From assembly GCA_012514865.1 (NCBI GenBank), contig JAAYZO010000212.1:1-12768 (forward strand): a stretch of 12,768 nt of DNA. Direction: 5' to 3'. Each line of letters starts with the position of its first letter. The first letter of the stretch is position 1. The DNA comes from Lentisphaerota bacterium (lineage in GTDB: Bacteria; Verrucomicrobiota; Lentisphaeria; Oligosphaerales; JAFGRS01). The position numbers and the translations under genes are program-made. The notes beneath the pieces were generated by a model. That model saw only the letters and a list, made by a program, of their open reading frames with translations, was not told the origin of the DNA and made no database searches. Below are positions 1 through 6,265 of this stretch, piece after piece.

Positions 1-166
1 AGGCGACGCCGTGGTGGCGGCAGTAGTCCTCCACCACCTTCTCGCAGCGCGGCTTGGTATAGACGGGCACCCAGAGCATCTCCGGGATCTGCCGGATCGC
101 CGGCAGATCCGGCGCCGGGGGTATCGGTTCCTGCATCGGCTCTATGGTCATAATGAAGGAGGCCAT
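1..166 (-). CDS. NusG/UpxY-like transcription antitermination factor, N-terminal part (runs off left edge)
   Basis: Reading the minus strand from ATG at 166 gives 55 codons before the window ends. After a Pro-rich, probably disordered leader of about 28 residues comes LWVPVYTKPRCEKVVEDYC, then RHHGV. This fits the start of a NusG N-terminal (NGN) domain: a hydrophobic strand with aromatic residues, TKPR, EK, then an amphipathic helix. It most resembles the UpxY/RfaH-type paralogues, which typically lead polysaccharide or other specialised operons and bind RNA polymerase to suppress termination. Start choice: ATG 166 has GAGG four bases upstream. In-frame ATGs at 151 and 136 are alternatives, with 151 lacking a ribosome binding site and 136 only a weak GAG. 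The KOW domain would lie outside the window, so housekeeping NusG and specialised paralogue cannot be separated. The gene is transcribed away from the rest of the window, after a spacer of about 400 bp. Confidence 0.62.
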   Translation of the reverse strand, partial: MASFIMTIEPMQEPIPPAPDLPAIRQIPEMLWVPVYTKPRCEKVVEDYCRHHGVA

Positions 167-331
167 TCGGCCTCGGTCGCGCTGTTCTGTTCCGACGGCA
201 CCGCCGCCAACGGCCGCCGCCGCCACGGCATTCGGAAAGGTACGACTCCACCGCCGCAAGCACAAGCGCCCGGACCGGAAATGCCAGGGCTGATCGACGG
301 TCGCGTCAGCGCTCGCCTGGCCACCCTCCTG

Positions 332-353
332 TGGAAATCGACCGCGATTTCCA
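332..353. repeat. Perfect 9-bp inverted repeat, candidate operator or hairpin
   Basis: TGGAAATCG (332-340), ACCG, CGATTTCCA (345-353) is an uninterrupted inverted repeat with a 4-base centre. It is clearly less GC-rich than its surroundings. It sits about 165 bases upstream of the NusG-like start. No T-run follows on either strand, so a regulator binding site is at least as likely as a terminator. Function is inferred; the symmetry is directly visible. Confidence 0.5.
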
Positions 354-394
354 TGGTGACATGATCGGGGCCGGCACGCGCCCCGCGGGCGCTG

Positions 395-486
395 GAGGGG
401 TGCCAGATCGTAGCCGGGGGTCATGCGCAGCACGACCCCCGGAAACGCGAACCCACGAACCACGCACCCTGGAGAGGGGTGCCAGA
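395..486. repeat. 13-bp direct repeat, each copy inside a short CTGG...CCAG hairpin
   Basis: GAGGGGTGCCAGA occurs at 395-407 and again at 474-486. Each copy lies in a small inverted repeat: CTGGAGGGGTGCCAG at 392-406, and the same with a 2-base insertion (CTGGAGAGGGGTGCCAG) at 469-485. The two copies flank the strong hairpin at 414-442, so the whole looks like one composite structured or repetitive element. Confidence 0.5.
414..442. terminator. Strong GC hairpin, possible terminator-like element of the five-gene unit
   Basis: CCGGGGGTC (414-422) pairs perfectly with GACCCCCGG (434-442). After one A/C mismatch the stem continues TGC/GCA-type (424-426 with 430-432) around a 3-base loop. On the minus strand it lies about 130 bases after the TAG stop at 570. 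No T-tract follows, so it is not a classical intrinsic terminator; it could be a processing or 3'-end-protecting hairpin, or part of a REP-like repeat. Confidence 0.4.
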
Positions 487-569
487 ACCGGACTCTCGAA
501 CAGCCCTGACGAAACTGCAGCACGCGCGTGGGCTATCCACGACGCGATCGGCTCCGCAAGCAGCACGGG

Positions 570-3254
570 CTACGGCGTGGCGGGAGAGCCGCGGACGGAG
601 CCATCGACGTCGATCCAGCGCCCGGCCAGGCCGCTGCGCACGTTCTGCACCTGCGCGACGTGGTCGCCCGGGTACCAGTACCTCGTGTCGAGGACACGCA
701 GGAGCGCGCCCATGCCGTCAAGGCAGGCGCGGCCGTCGTTGCCGGCGATGACCATCGCCTCGCCGTCGAGCCTGATGGTGAAGCCCGGCTCGACGCTGCC
801 GCCGCCATCGATGACCACGCGCGGGCCGGCCGTCGGCGCTCCGGCCTCGACGACCGGCAGCGTGACCGCCGCCGGCTTGTCCAGAGCGCGCGCGCCGTAG
901 CACTCGACGAAGGTCACCAGGCGCTGCGCCGCCAGGCGCTCCTCATCGGACGCACCGGCCCGCAGCACGACCGTGCAGGCCGGCGAACCATCCGCGAACA
1001 GCGGGAAGGCCTGCAACGCCGCGCGCGTCGCGAGGAAGCGCCTCGATGCCGCGCTCACCGTCAGCGCCGTCAGCCCCTGGCCGTTGACCGCCACCGCCAG
1101 CGCCCCGTCGACGACGGCGCCGGACGACCTGGCGCCCTCGCCCTCCGCCGCCGCCACGCGGTAGCCATCCGGGATGCCGACGCGAATCACGCTCCCCGCC
1201 GGCACCGGCGCGCTGAAGGACAGCGCCAGCCGCCAGGTCGCGAGGTCGTCGGTCACCGTCGCGCTGGCCTCCCCGGCACGCAGACCGGGATGCACGGTCG
1301 CCCGGCAGCGCGCGATTGCGACCTTCCGCGGCGCCTGCCTGAGGCCATTGATGACAGTGACCCCCGGCGCGAAGCGGTTCGTCAGCGCCGCGCCGTCATC
1401 GCGGCTGAAGACATGGGTATCGCCGCCGAGCCAGGCGTTGTCGACCGTCACCCGCGGGCGCGCCTCCTGCAGGGTCTCGTTGCCGGTCACCAGGCGGGTA
1501 GCGGTGCCCGTGCCATAGCGCCGTACCCACGAGGCACCCGCGACCCTCGCCGCGGGGACAGGGCGGTAGCCGGCGTCGATGCAGGCGAGAAGCGGCGGCA
1601 CCATCATCAGCGCGGTGGACACGCCGCGGGTGAAGGCCACCGTCGGAAGATAGGCCCACTTGAATGACTCGCTGATGACGTGGTCACCCATGCCGATGTA
1701 GGCGTCGGCGACCTCCTCGGCGGTCATGGTTTCGTAGCGCAGCAGCTCGTTCATCCCGTAGCCCTCCCACCAGCACACCGGCTTGGCGCCCATGATGTTG
1801 CGGACGACCTCGTTGTGGGCGCCCTCGCTATGCCAGGGGCTGGCCTCCTTCATCCCGGCGTCGGCAGTCTGCCCGACCGTGTACCAGGCAAAGCCGAGGT
1901 TCGGTACGACACTGAGCCGCCGGCCGCTCGAGTGCCGGAGGGTCTGCGTGTACTCGATCAGCGTGGCAATCGCCAGGCCCTCGCGGACGAACTCGCCGAC
2001 CTCGTCATCCCAGGCGCGCTCCGGGAACCGCTGCGCCGCCGGCCCCGGATGGCGCGCCGCACCGCCGGCCGTGTCGTAGGCGAAGCCGGTGAGGTCAAGC
2101 TCCGCCGCGACCTCCTTCAGGTCGAGCCGAGCCTGCTCGCCGTAGGAGGTGTGCCACGGCAGAACGCGCAGGTCGTCGTCCCAGCCGGTGACGTAGCGCT
2201 CGTGGCGGTTGATCTGCCCGGGCGCGGCCGTGAGGGCATCGGCGTAGCGCTCCTTGGCGAGGGCTTCCTCGCACCAGATCATGGCGGGGACGTAGAACAG
2301 CATCTGCACGCCGCCGCGCTCGCCTGCCGCGAAGAGCTCGCGCCGGCGCTGGCGGAACGCATCGATGTCGTCAAGGCGAAGGTGATCCATGCTGCGCTTG
2401 GGGATGGGCGACGCGGGCTGGAAGTCCCACAGCTCACGGCGGCCGACGATGTCGCCGGTGCGCTTGAAGGGCGCGTAGCACCACTCCCAGCCGCCGTAGT
2501 TGCGCCGGCAGACCTCGTCCCAGTAGCCGCCGCGGTCTCCCCATGCAACGTACTGCGTCGGCAGGAGATTCGTCCGCGGATCGACGTCGCGGCGCACGGC
2601 ATAGAACTCGGGGGCGAGGCCATGCCAGCGCTCCACAGCCTCAGCGTGGCCCCACATGCCGCTGATCGGCCAGGTCACAAAGGCGAGGCGGCGGCCGCCG
2701 CCGGGCTCCAGCACCACGCGGATGTGCAGCGCCATCTGCGCGGGCGGGCCAGGCTGGCCGGTATGCGAGAGGTACGACACACGCTCGCGCGGCTCCAGGG
2801 CCATGGCGAGGCCGCCATGGTCATCCCACATCGCGGCCAGCGGCAGGGACCCGCCGCGATGCGCGGTCTCGTAGGGCCCCTGAGCGAGGTCCCAGTCGAG
2901 GAAGCCAGGCCAGTAGCCGGGGGTGCCGGCCCGGGGATGACGCGCCGTCATCCTCAGTTCCAGCCAGCGCGTCTTGCCGCTCAGGTCGTGAGCCTCGATC
3001 GTCCAGGTGCTGAGTCCATCCGCCTCCTTACGCGCCACCGCCACGCGGAGGTTCCCTTCAGCGGCCCAGCCTTCTACCGCGGCCACCAGCGGCACCTCAC
3101 CCAGTGCCGCCTTGCCGTCGAGAATCGCCAGATCGAGGCCCTCCGCCAGCGGCAGGGCCGCGCGCGCTGCGGCCATGGCCACGACCATGACCAGCACCGT
3201 CGCCAGGTACGGGCCGCGCGCACGACATGCCCTGAGAGACCCAGTCATCGCCAT
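570..3254 (-). CDS. Large secreted glycoside-hydrolase-like protein with C-terminal GH67/GH20-N-like domain
   Basis: 894 residues. A basic N-terminus with a hydrophobic core (about residues 16-33) indicates a signal peptide or N-terminal anchor, so the protein should act outside the cytoplasm. Residues about 40-205 look like an all-beta N-terminal domain. Residues about 210-560 look like a TIM barrel of the broad GH31/GH36/GH101 type, with many Trp/Tyr/Asp motifs; strand-end FAYDT puts Asp394 in a plausible catalytic position, and WWEGYG follows at about 495-500. Residues about 570-735 look beta-rich. The last stretch (about 755-885) resembles the alpha/beta domain that precedes GH67 and GH20 catalytic domains, including GFTIRLDG...IAGND and a WYPGD motif, but the chain stops soon after. 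Substrate unknown. The ATG overlaps the upstream stop by one base (TGATG), so translation is probably coupled to the carbohydrate-binding-like gene. Family assignment is by general resemblance only. Confidence 0.72.
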   Translation of the reverse strand: MAMTGSLRACRARGPYLATVLVMVVAMAAARAALPLAEGLDLAILDGKAALGEVPLVAAVEGWAAEGNLRVAVARKEADGLSTWTIEAHDLSGKTRWLELRMTARHPRAGTPGYWPGFLDWDLAQGPYETAHRGGSLPLAAMWDDHGGLAMALEPRERVSYLSHTGQPGPPAQMALHIRVVLEPGGGRRLAFVTWPISGMWGHAEAVERWHGLAPEFYAVRRDVDPRTNLLPTQYVAWGDRGGYWDEVCRRNYGGWEWCYAPFKRTGDIVGRRELWDFQPASPIPKRSMDHLRLDDIDAFRQRRRELFAAGERGGVQMLFYVPAMIWCEEALAKERYADALTAAPGQINRHERYVTGWDDDLRVLPWHTSYGEQARLDLKEVAAELDLTGFAYDTAGGAARHPGPAAQRFPERAWDDEVGEFVREGLAIATLIEYTQTLRHSSGRRLSVVPNLGFAWYTVGQTADAGMKEASPWHSEGAHNEVVRNIMGAKPVCWWEGYGMNELLRYETMTAEEVADAYIGMGDHVISESFKWAYLPTVAFTRGVSTALMMVPPLLACIDAGYRPVPAARVAGASWVRRYGTGTATRLVTGNETLQEARPRVTVDNAWLGGDTHVFSRDDGAALTNRFAPGVTVINGLRQAPRKVAIARCRATVHPGLRAGEASATVTDDLATWRLALSFSAPVPAGSVIRVGIPDGYRVAAAEGEGARSSGAVVDGALAVAVNGQGLTALTVSAASRRFLATRAALQAFPLFADGSPACTVVLRAGASDEERLAAQRLVTFVECYGARALDKPAAVTLPVVEAGAPTAGPRVVIDGGGSVEPGFTIRLDGEAMVIAGNDGRACLDGMGALLRVLDTRYWYPGDHVAQVQNVRSGLAGRWIDVDGSVRGSPATP

Positions 3255-4138
3255 CAGCGGATCCCCCGCGGATCAGGAAGCAGACGCTCGACGTGGTACT
3301 TGCCGTCAGCCGTCACCACCTTCAGTATGAGGTTGAGTGTGGCATCGAGCCCCTGCGCCTGACCGGTCCACTCGGCGGCGCCGCCGAGGGCGCCGCTGTC
3401 GAAGACGACCGTCGGCCCGGGGATCGCCAGCACCTGGACCTGCCGGAGTGCCGCGCCGGCCGGGTCCGCCCGAACCGTCATGGCCGCATCGATGCGCGCC
3501 GGGCCGCAGTAGAGGTCGTCCAGCCACATCTCACCCAGCGCGAAGTACGAGCCGATCTTCAACGAGAGGTCGGTCATGCCGTCGGGGATGGTCATCGCCT
3601 TGTGCACGAGGAACCACCGCTCGGGGTCGGGGCCGCGCAGGTAGTCGCGCCGAATCCACGTCGGCGCCAGGAAGAACTGCTTCATCGACGACGCCTCGTA
3701 GCGCTGATCGAAGCGGCCGCGCGAGCCATCCGGCTGCAGCGGCGAGCCGGTGAGCCAGAGGAGGAGCTTGCCGCCGGTCAGGCGCACCCAGGCCTGCACC
3801 ATGAGCGTCTCGCCGGGCGTCACCGCGACATGCTGGCCCCAGTAGCCCGACATCGCGCCGGTCAGCGTCCGCAGCCGCAGCGACCCGGCGCCGTCGTGAC
3901 CGTCGTCCGACCAGCCGACCTCGAAGTTGGCGGTCTCGGCCGAGGAGAACTCCCAGGCAACCGGCTGGACGCCCTCATGCGCGGCAAGGTCGGCGTTCTT
4001 CAGGAGGTTGGCCGCTGGCTCGCTGGGCCTCACCCGCACCTCGATGAACGGCGCGGAAAGAGCCGACCATGCGGTGAACAGCATGGCCAGCACGGCGGCA
4101 GCGCACACCCCGTGCCTGAAGCATCGCATCGTCGACAT
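3254..4138 (-). CDS. Secreted carbohydrate-binding-module-like (galactose-binding fold) protein
   Basis: About 294 residues. A basic start followed by a hydrophobic segment ending in SALSA gives a clear signal peptide (about residues 1-29). Residues about 43-205 have the signature of a CBM4/9/22-like jelly roll: NLLKNADL, then VAWEF, a DGHDGAGSLRL strand, YWGQHVAVTPGE, and a closing GEMWLDDLYCGPA. The remaining about 90 residues appear beta-rich and unassigned. No catalytic motif is seen, so it probably binds a glycan at the cell surface or in the periplasm for the large protein encoded directly after it. Start: GGAGG lies four bases upstream of ATG 4138; the GTG at 4141 is in frame but too close to the ribosome binding site. 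The gap to ptsI is 38 nt and includes a small hairpin. Confidence 0.75.
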   Translation of the reverse strand: MSTMRCFRHGVCAAAVLAMLFTAWSALSAPFIEVRVRPSEPAANLLKNADLAAHEGVQPVAWEFSSAETANFEVGWSDDGHDGAGSLRLRTLTGAMSGYWGQHVAVTPGETLMVQAWVRLTGGKLLLWLTGSPLQPDGSRGRFDQRYEASSMKQFFLAPTWIRRDYLRGPDPERWFLVHKAMTIPDGMTDLSLKIGSYFALGEMWLDDLYCGPARIDAAMTVRADPAGAALRQVQVLAIPGPTVVFDSGALGGAAEWTGQAQGLDATLNLILKVVTADGKYHVERLLPDPRGIR

Positions 4139-4157
4139 CACTCCTCCAGCAACCGCC

Positions 4158-4171
4158 GGCTGAAGACAGCC
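4158..4171 (-). other. Small intergenic hairpin between ptsI and the CBM-like gene
   Basis: On the minus strand GGCTG-TCTT-CAGCC forms a 5-bp stem with a 4-base loop in the 38-nt gap, five bases after the ptsI stop and just ahead of the next ribosome binding site. It could set differential expression of the PTS genes and the secreted proteins. It is short, so chance is possible. Confidence 0.3.
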
Positions 4172-4176
4172 CGCCG

Positions 4177-5943
4177 TCAGCGGTCGGGTGCAGCCAGGAG
4201 GTCGGCCGGGACCTGGCTGATGAACTCACGGCAGAGTCCGAGGACCTCGTCGGCCGTGCCGCACTTGAGGGCCTCCTCGACCAGGGTCTCGGCTTCGTGC
4301 ATGCGCACGTGACGGATGAGCTGCTTGACCGCCGGAATCGACACCGGGCTCATGCTCAGCTCGTGGATGCCCAGGCCCAGCAGGAGCGGCACCAGGAGCG
4401 GCTCGGACGCCATCTCGCCGCAGACGCCGACCCACTTGCCATGAGCGTAGGCCGCCTGCGTGATGTGCTGCAGCATGCGGATGATCGAGGGATGGCTCGG
4501 CTGGTACAGGTACGAGATGTCGGGATTCGAGCGGTCCACCGCCAGCGAGTACTGCACCAGGTCGTTGGTACCGACACTGAAGAAGTCCACATGCGGCGCC
4601 AGGCGGTCCGCCACCAGCGCCGCCGACGGCACCTCGATCATCATGCCGACATCCAGGTCGGAGTTGTGCTGGATGCCCTCGGCCGCAAGCTCCTCCTTGA
4701 CCTCGCTCAGGACGGCCAGGGCCTGCTGGAGCTCCTCCAGCGTCGAGATCATCGGGAACATGAGGCGCACCTTCCCGAAGGCACTGGCGCGCAGGATGGC
4801 CCGCAACTGCACCCGGAAGATGTCCAGGCGACGCAGGCAGAACCGTATCGCCCGCATGCCCAGGAAGGGATTCAGCTCCACCGGCATGCGCAGGTGGCTG
4901 AGGAACTTGTCGCCGCCGATGTCGAGGGTGCGGAAGATCACCGAGTTCGGGAAGATGTCCTCGGCGACCTTGCGGTAGGTCTCGAAGTGGTCCTTCTCGT
5001 CACAGAGGCCATCGCGCTTGATGAAAAGGAACTCGGTCCGGAACAGGCCGATGCCGACGCCGTGCCGCCGGCGCAGTCGTTCGACCTCTTCGGCCAGCTC
5101 GACGTTGGCCGCCAGGCGAACGTGGAAGCCGTCGAGGGTCTCCGCCGGCAGCTCCGACTCGGCTTCGACGCGCGCGAACCACTCCTGCTGCTCGCGGATG
5201 CGCCGCTCGTACTGCACGAGCTGCTCGGGACTGGGGTTGACGACGACATCGCCATGCGTGCCGTCGACCACCAGGAGGTCGCCCTCGTTGACCTCCGCCA
5301 GCGACTCGCTCAGGCCGACCACCGCCGGGATGCCCATGGCACGCGCCATGATGGCCGTGTGGCTGGTGCGGCTGCCGATCGCCGTCACGAAGGCGCGCAC
5401 GTGCTCACGGTCGATGCCGGCCGTGTCCGAGGGCGATAGGTCGTCCGCCACCACAATGCCGGCCGACTGCAGATGCGAGAGGTCTACCGGCGCGTGACCC
5501 TGGAGATTGCGGATGACGCGGGCGGCGACGTCCTGGATGTCGGTAAGGCGGTCGCGGATGTAGCTGTCGTCGACCTTGCCGAGCATGGCGCAGTAGTTGC
5601 CGATGACGGCGTGGAAGACGTGCTCGGCATTGCGGCGCCGGTCGCGGATCTGGGCCTCGACCTGGCGCACCACGCCCGGGTCGTCGACCAGCATCAGGTG
5701 GCTGTCGAAGATGGCCGCGTTCTCCTGACCGACGGCCTCCTGCACCCGCGTCCGCAACACCGCAATCTGCTCACGGGACAGCCGAAGGGCTTCCTGGAAA
5801 CGCGCGACCTCGGCCTCGATCTGGCCCTCGGGCAGGACCTGCTCCTGCACCTGCGGCGGACGCCGTCCGACCAGGATGGCCTTGCCGATCACCACACCAG
5901 CCGATACGCCGACGCCACGCAGGCATGTACCCGAACTCGGCAT
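4177..5943 (-). CDS. ptsI: Phosphoenolpyruvate-protein phosphotransferase (PTS enzyme I)
   Basis: 588 residues, a normal full length for enzyme I (about 570-590). It moves phosphate from PEP to its own His and then to HPr in the cytoplasm. Residues about 8-125 are the N-terminal helical HPr-binding part. The phosphohistidine loop is SRTSHTAIMARAMGIPAVVG with His195 (E. coli His189). The C-terminal PEP-utilising barrel keeps LFRTEFLF (Arg302), FRTLDIGGDK (Arg338), IEVPSA (Glu437), VGTNDLVQY (Asp460) and GVCGEMA (Cys508), so it should be active. A small variation is Gly-Ser instead of the usual Gly-Gly before the RTSH motif. There is no GAF domain, so it is not the PtsP (EI-Ntr) type. Start: ATG 5943 has AGGAG at good spacing and leaves 2 nt after ptsH; an in-frame GTG at 5949 overlaps the ptsH stop by 4 nt but has poor spacing. 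Confidence 0.95.
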   Translation of the reverse strand: MPSSGTCLRGVGVSAGVVIGKAILVGRRPPQVQEQVLPEGQIEAEVARFQEALRLSREQIAVLRTRVQEAVGQENAAIFDSHLMLVDDPGVVRQVEAQIRDRRRNAEHVFHAVIGNYCAMLGKVDDSYIRDRLTDIQDVAARVIRNLQGHAPVDLSHLQSAGIVVADDLSPSDTAGIDREHVRAFVTAIGSRTSHTAIMARAMGIPAVVGLSESLAEVNEGDLLVVDGTHGDVVVNPSPEQLVQYERRIREQQEWFARVEAESELPAETLDGFHVRLAANVELAEEVERLRRRHGVGIGLFRTEFLFIKRDGLCDEKDHFETYRKVAEDIFPNSVIFRTLDIGGDKFLSHLRMPVELNPFLGMRAIRFCLRRLDIFRVQLRAILRASAFGKVRLMFPMISTLEELQQALAVLSEVKEELAAEGIQHNSDLDVGMMIEVPSAALVADRLAPHVDFFSVGTNDLVQYSLAVDRSNPDISYLYQPSHPSIIRMLQHITQAAYAHGKWVGVCGEMASEPLLVPLLLGLGIHELSMSPVSIPAVKQLIRHVRMHEAETLVEEALKCGTADEVLGLCREFISQVPADLLAAPDR

Positions 5944-5945
5944 CC

Positions 5946-6248
5946 TCACTCCTCGCCAAAGCGCGAACGGAACAGCGCTTCCACCGCGTCCAGAGCCTGC
6001 TGGGCGTCCTCGCCACGCGCGGTCAGGTTCAGCCGCGTGCCCGTGCCCGCCCCCAGCATCAGCACGCCGATGATGCTCTTGCCATCGCTGACATGACCGT
6101 CACGGCCGATCGTGATCTCGGCCGCAAACCGGCTGGCCGTCTGCACCAGCAGCGTCGCCGGACGCGCGTGCAGGCCGAGAGAGTTCTCCACCACCACATC
6201 GAGGGAGAACTCGGCACTGGCCCGCTTGCTCTGCGCGCTCTTCTTCAT
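5946..6248 (-). CDS. ptsH: Phosphocarrier protein HPr
   Basis: 100 residues, slightly longer than the usual 85-90 because of a 13-residue charged N-terminal extension. NSLGLHARPA carries the phosphoacceptor His27 (His15 of E. coli). SDGKSIIGVLMLGAG carries Ser58, exactly 31 residues later, the position of Ser46 phosphorylated by HPr kinase/phosphorylase. It takes phosphate from enzyme I and passes it to EIIA domains or regulatory targets. It sits 17 nt after the isomerase gene and 2 nt before ptsI, so all three are probably one transcript. No strong ribosome binding site precedes the ATG, which points to coupling with the upstream gene. No EII component is present in the window. Confidence 0.94.
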   Translation of the reverse strand: MKKSAQSKRASAEFSLDVVVENSLGLHARPATLLVQTASRFAAEITIGRDGHVSDGKSIIGVLMLGAGTGTRLNLTARGEDAQQALDAVEALFRSRFGEE

Positions 6249-6265
6249 CCGGCCTGGCTGCTGCC

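Larger units (their letters stand above)
167..569. other. Non-coding spacer with hairpins and repeats between the glycosidase-like gene and the NusG-like gene
   Basis: About 400 bases lie between the TAG stop at 570-572 and the ATG at 166. Open frames here on either strand give low-complexity Arg/Pro/Ala-rich translations without a recognisable family, as expected from GC-rich non-coding DNA. The spacer holds a 9-bp perfect palindrome (332-353), a strong hairpin (414-442) and two copies of a CTGG...CCAG element sharing a 13-bp direct repeat (395-407 and 474-486). It should contain the terminator of the five-gene unit and the promoter of the NusG-like gene, but I cannot identify either with confidence. 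Confidence 0.6.

Noticed and set aside
11..364. Plus-strand open frame at the left edge
   Set aside because: It overlaps the NusG-like start on the opposite strand and gives no recognisable protein. The minus-strand reading has a clear NGN-type motif.
395..486. A CRISPR array
   Set aside because: Only two short copies with a structured hairpin between them; no regular spacer-repeat periodicity and no cas genes.
306..566. Possible continuation of the large secreted protein past the TAG at 570 (same frame stays open to about 306)
   Set aside because: The translation is low-complexity and runs straight through the hairpin and direct-repeat element. It does not resemble a GH67-type catalytic start, so I treat the TAG as a true end.
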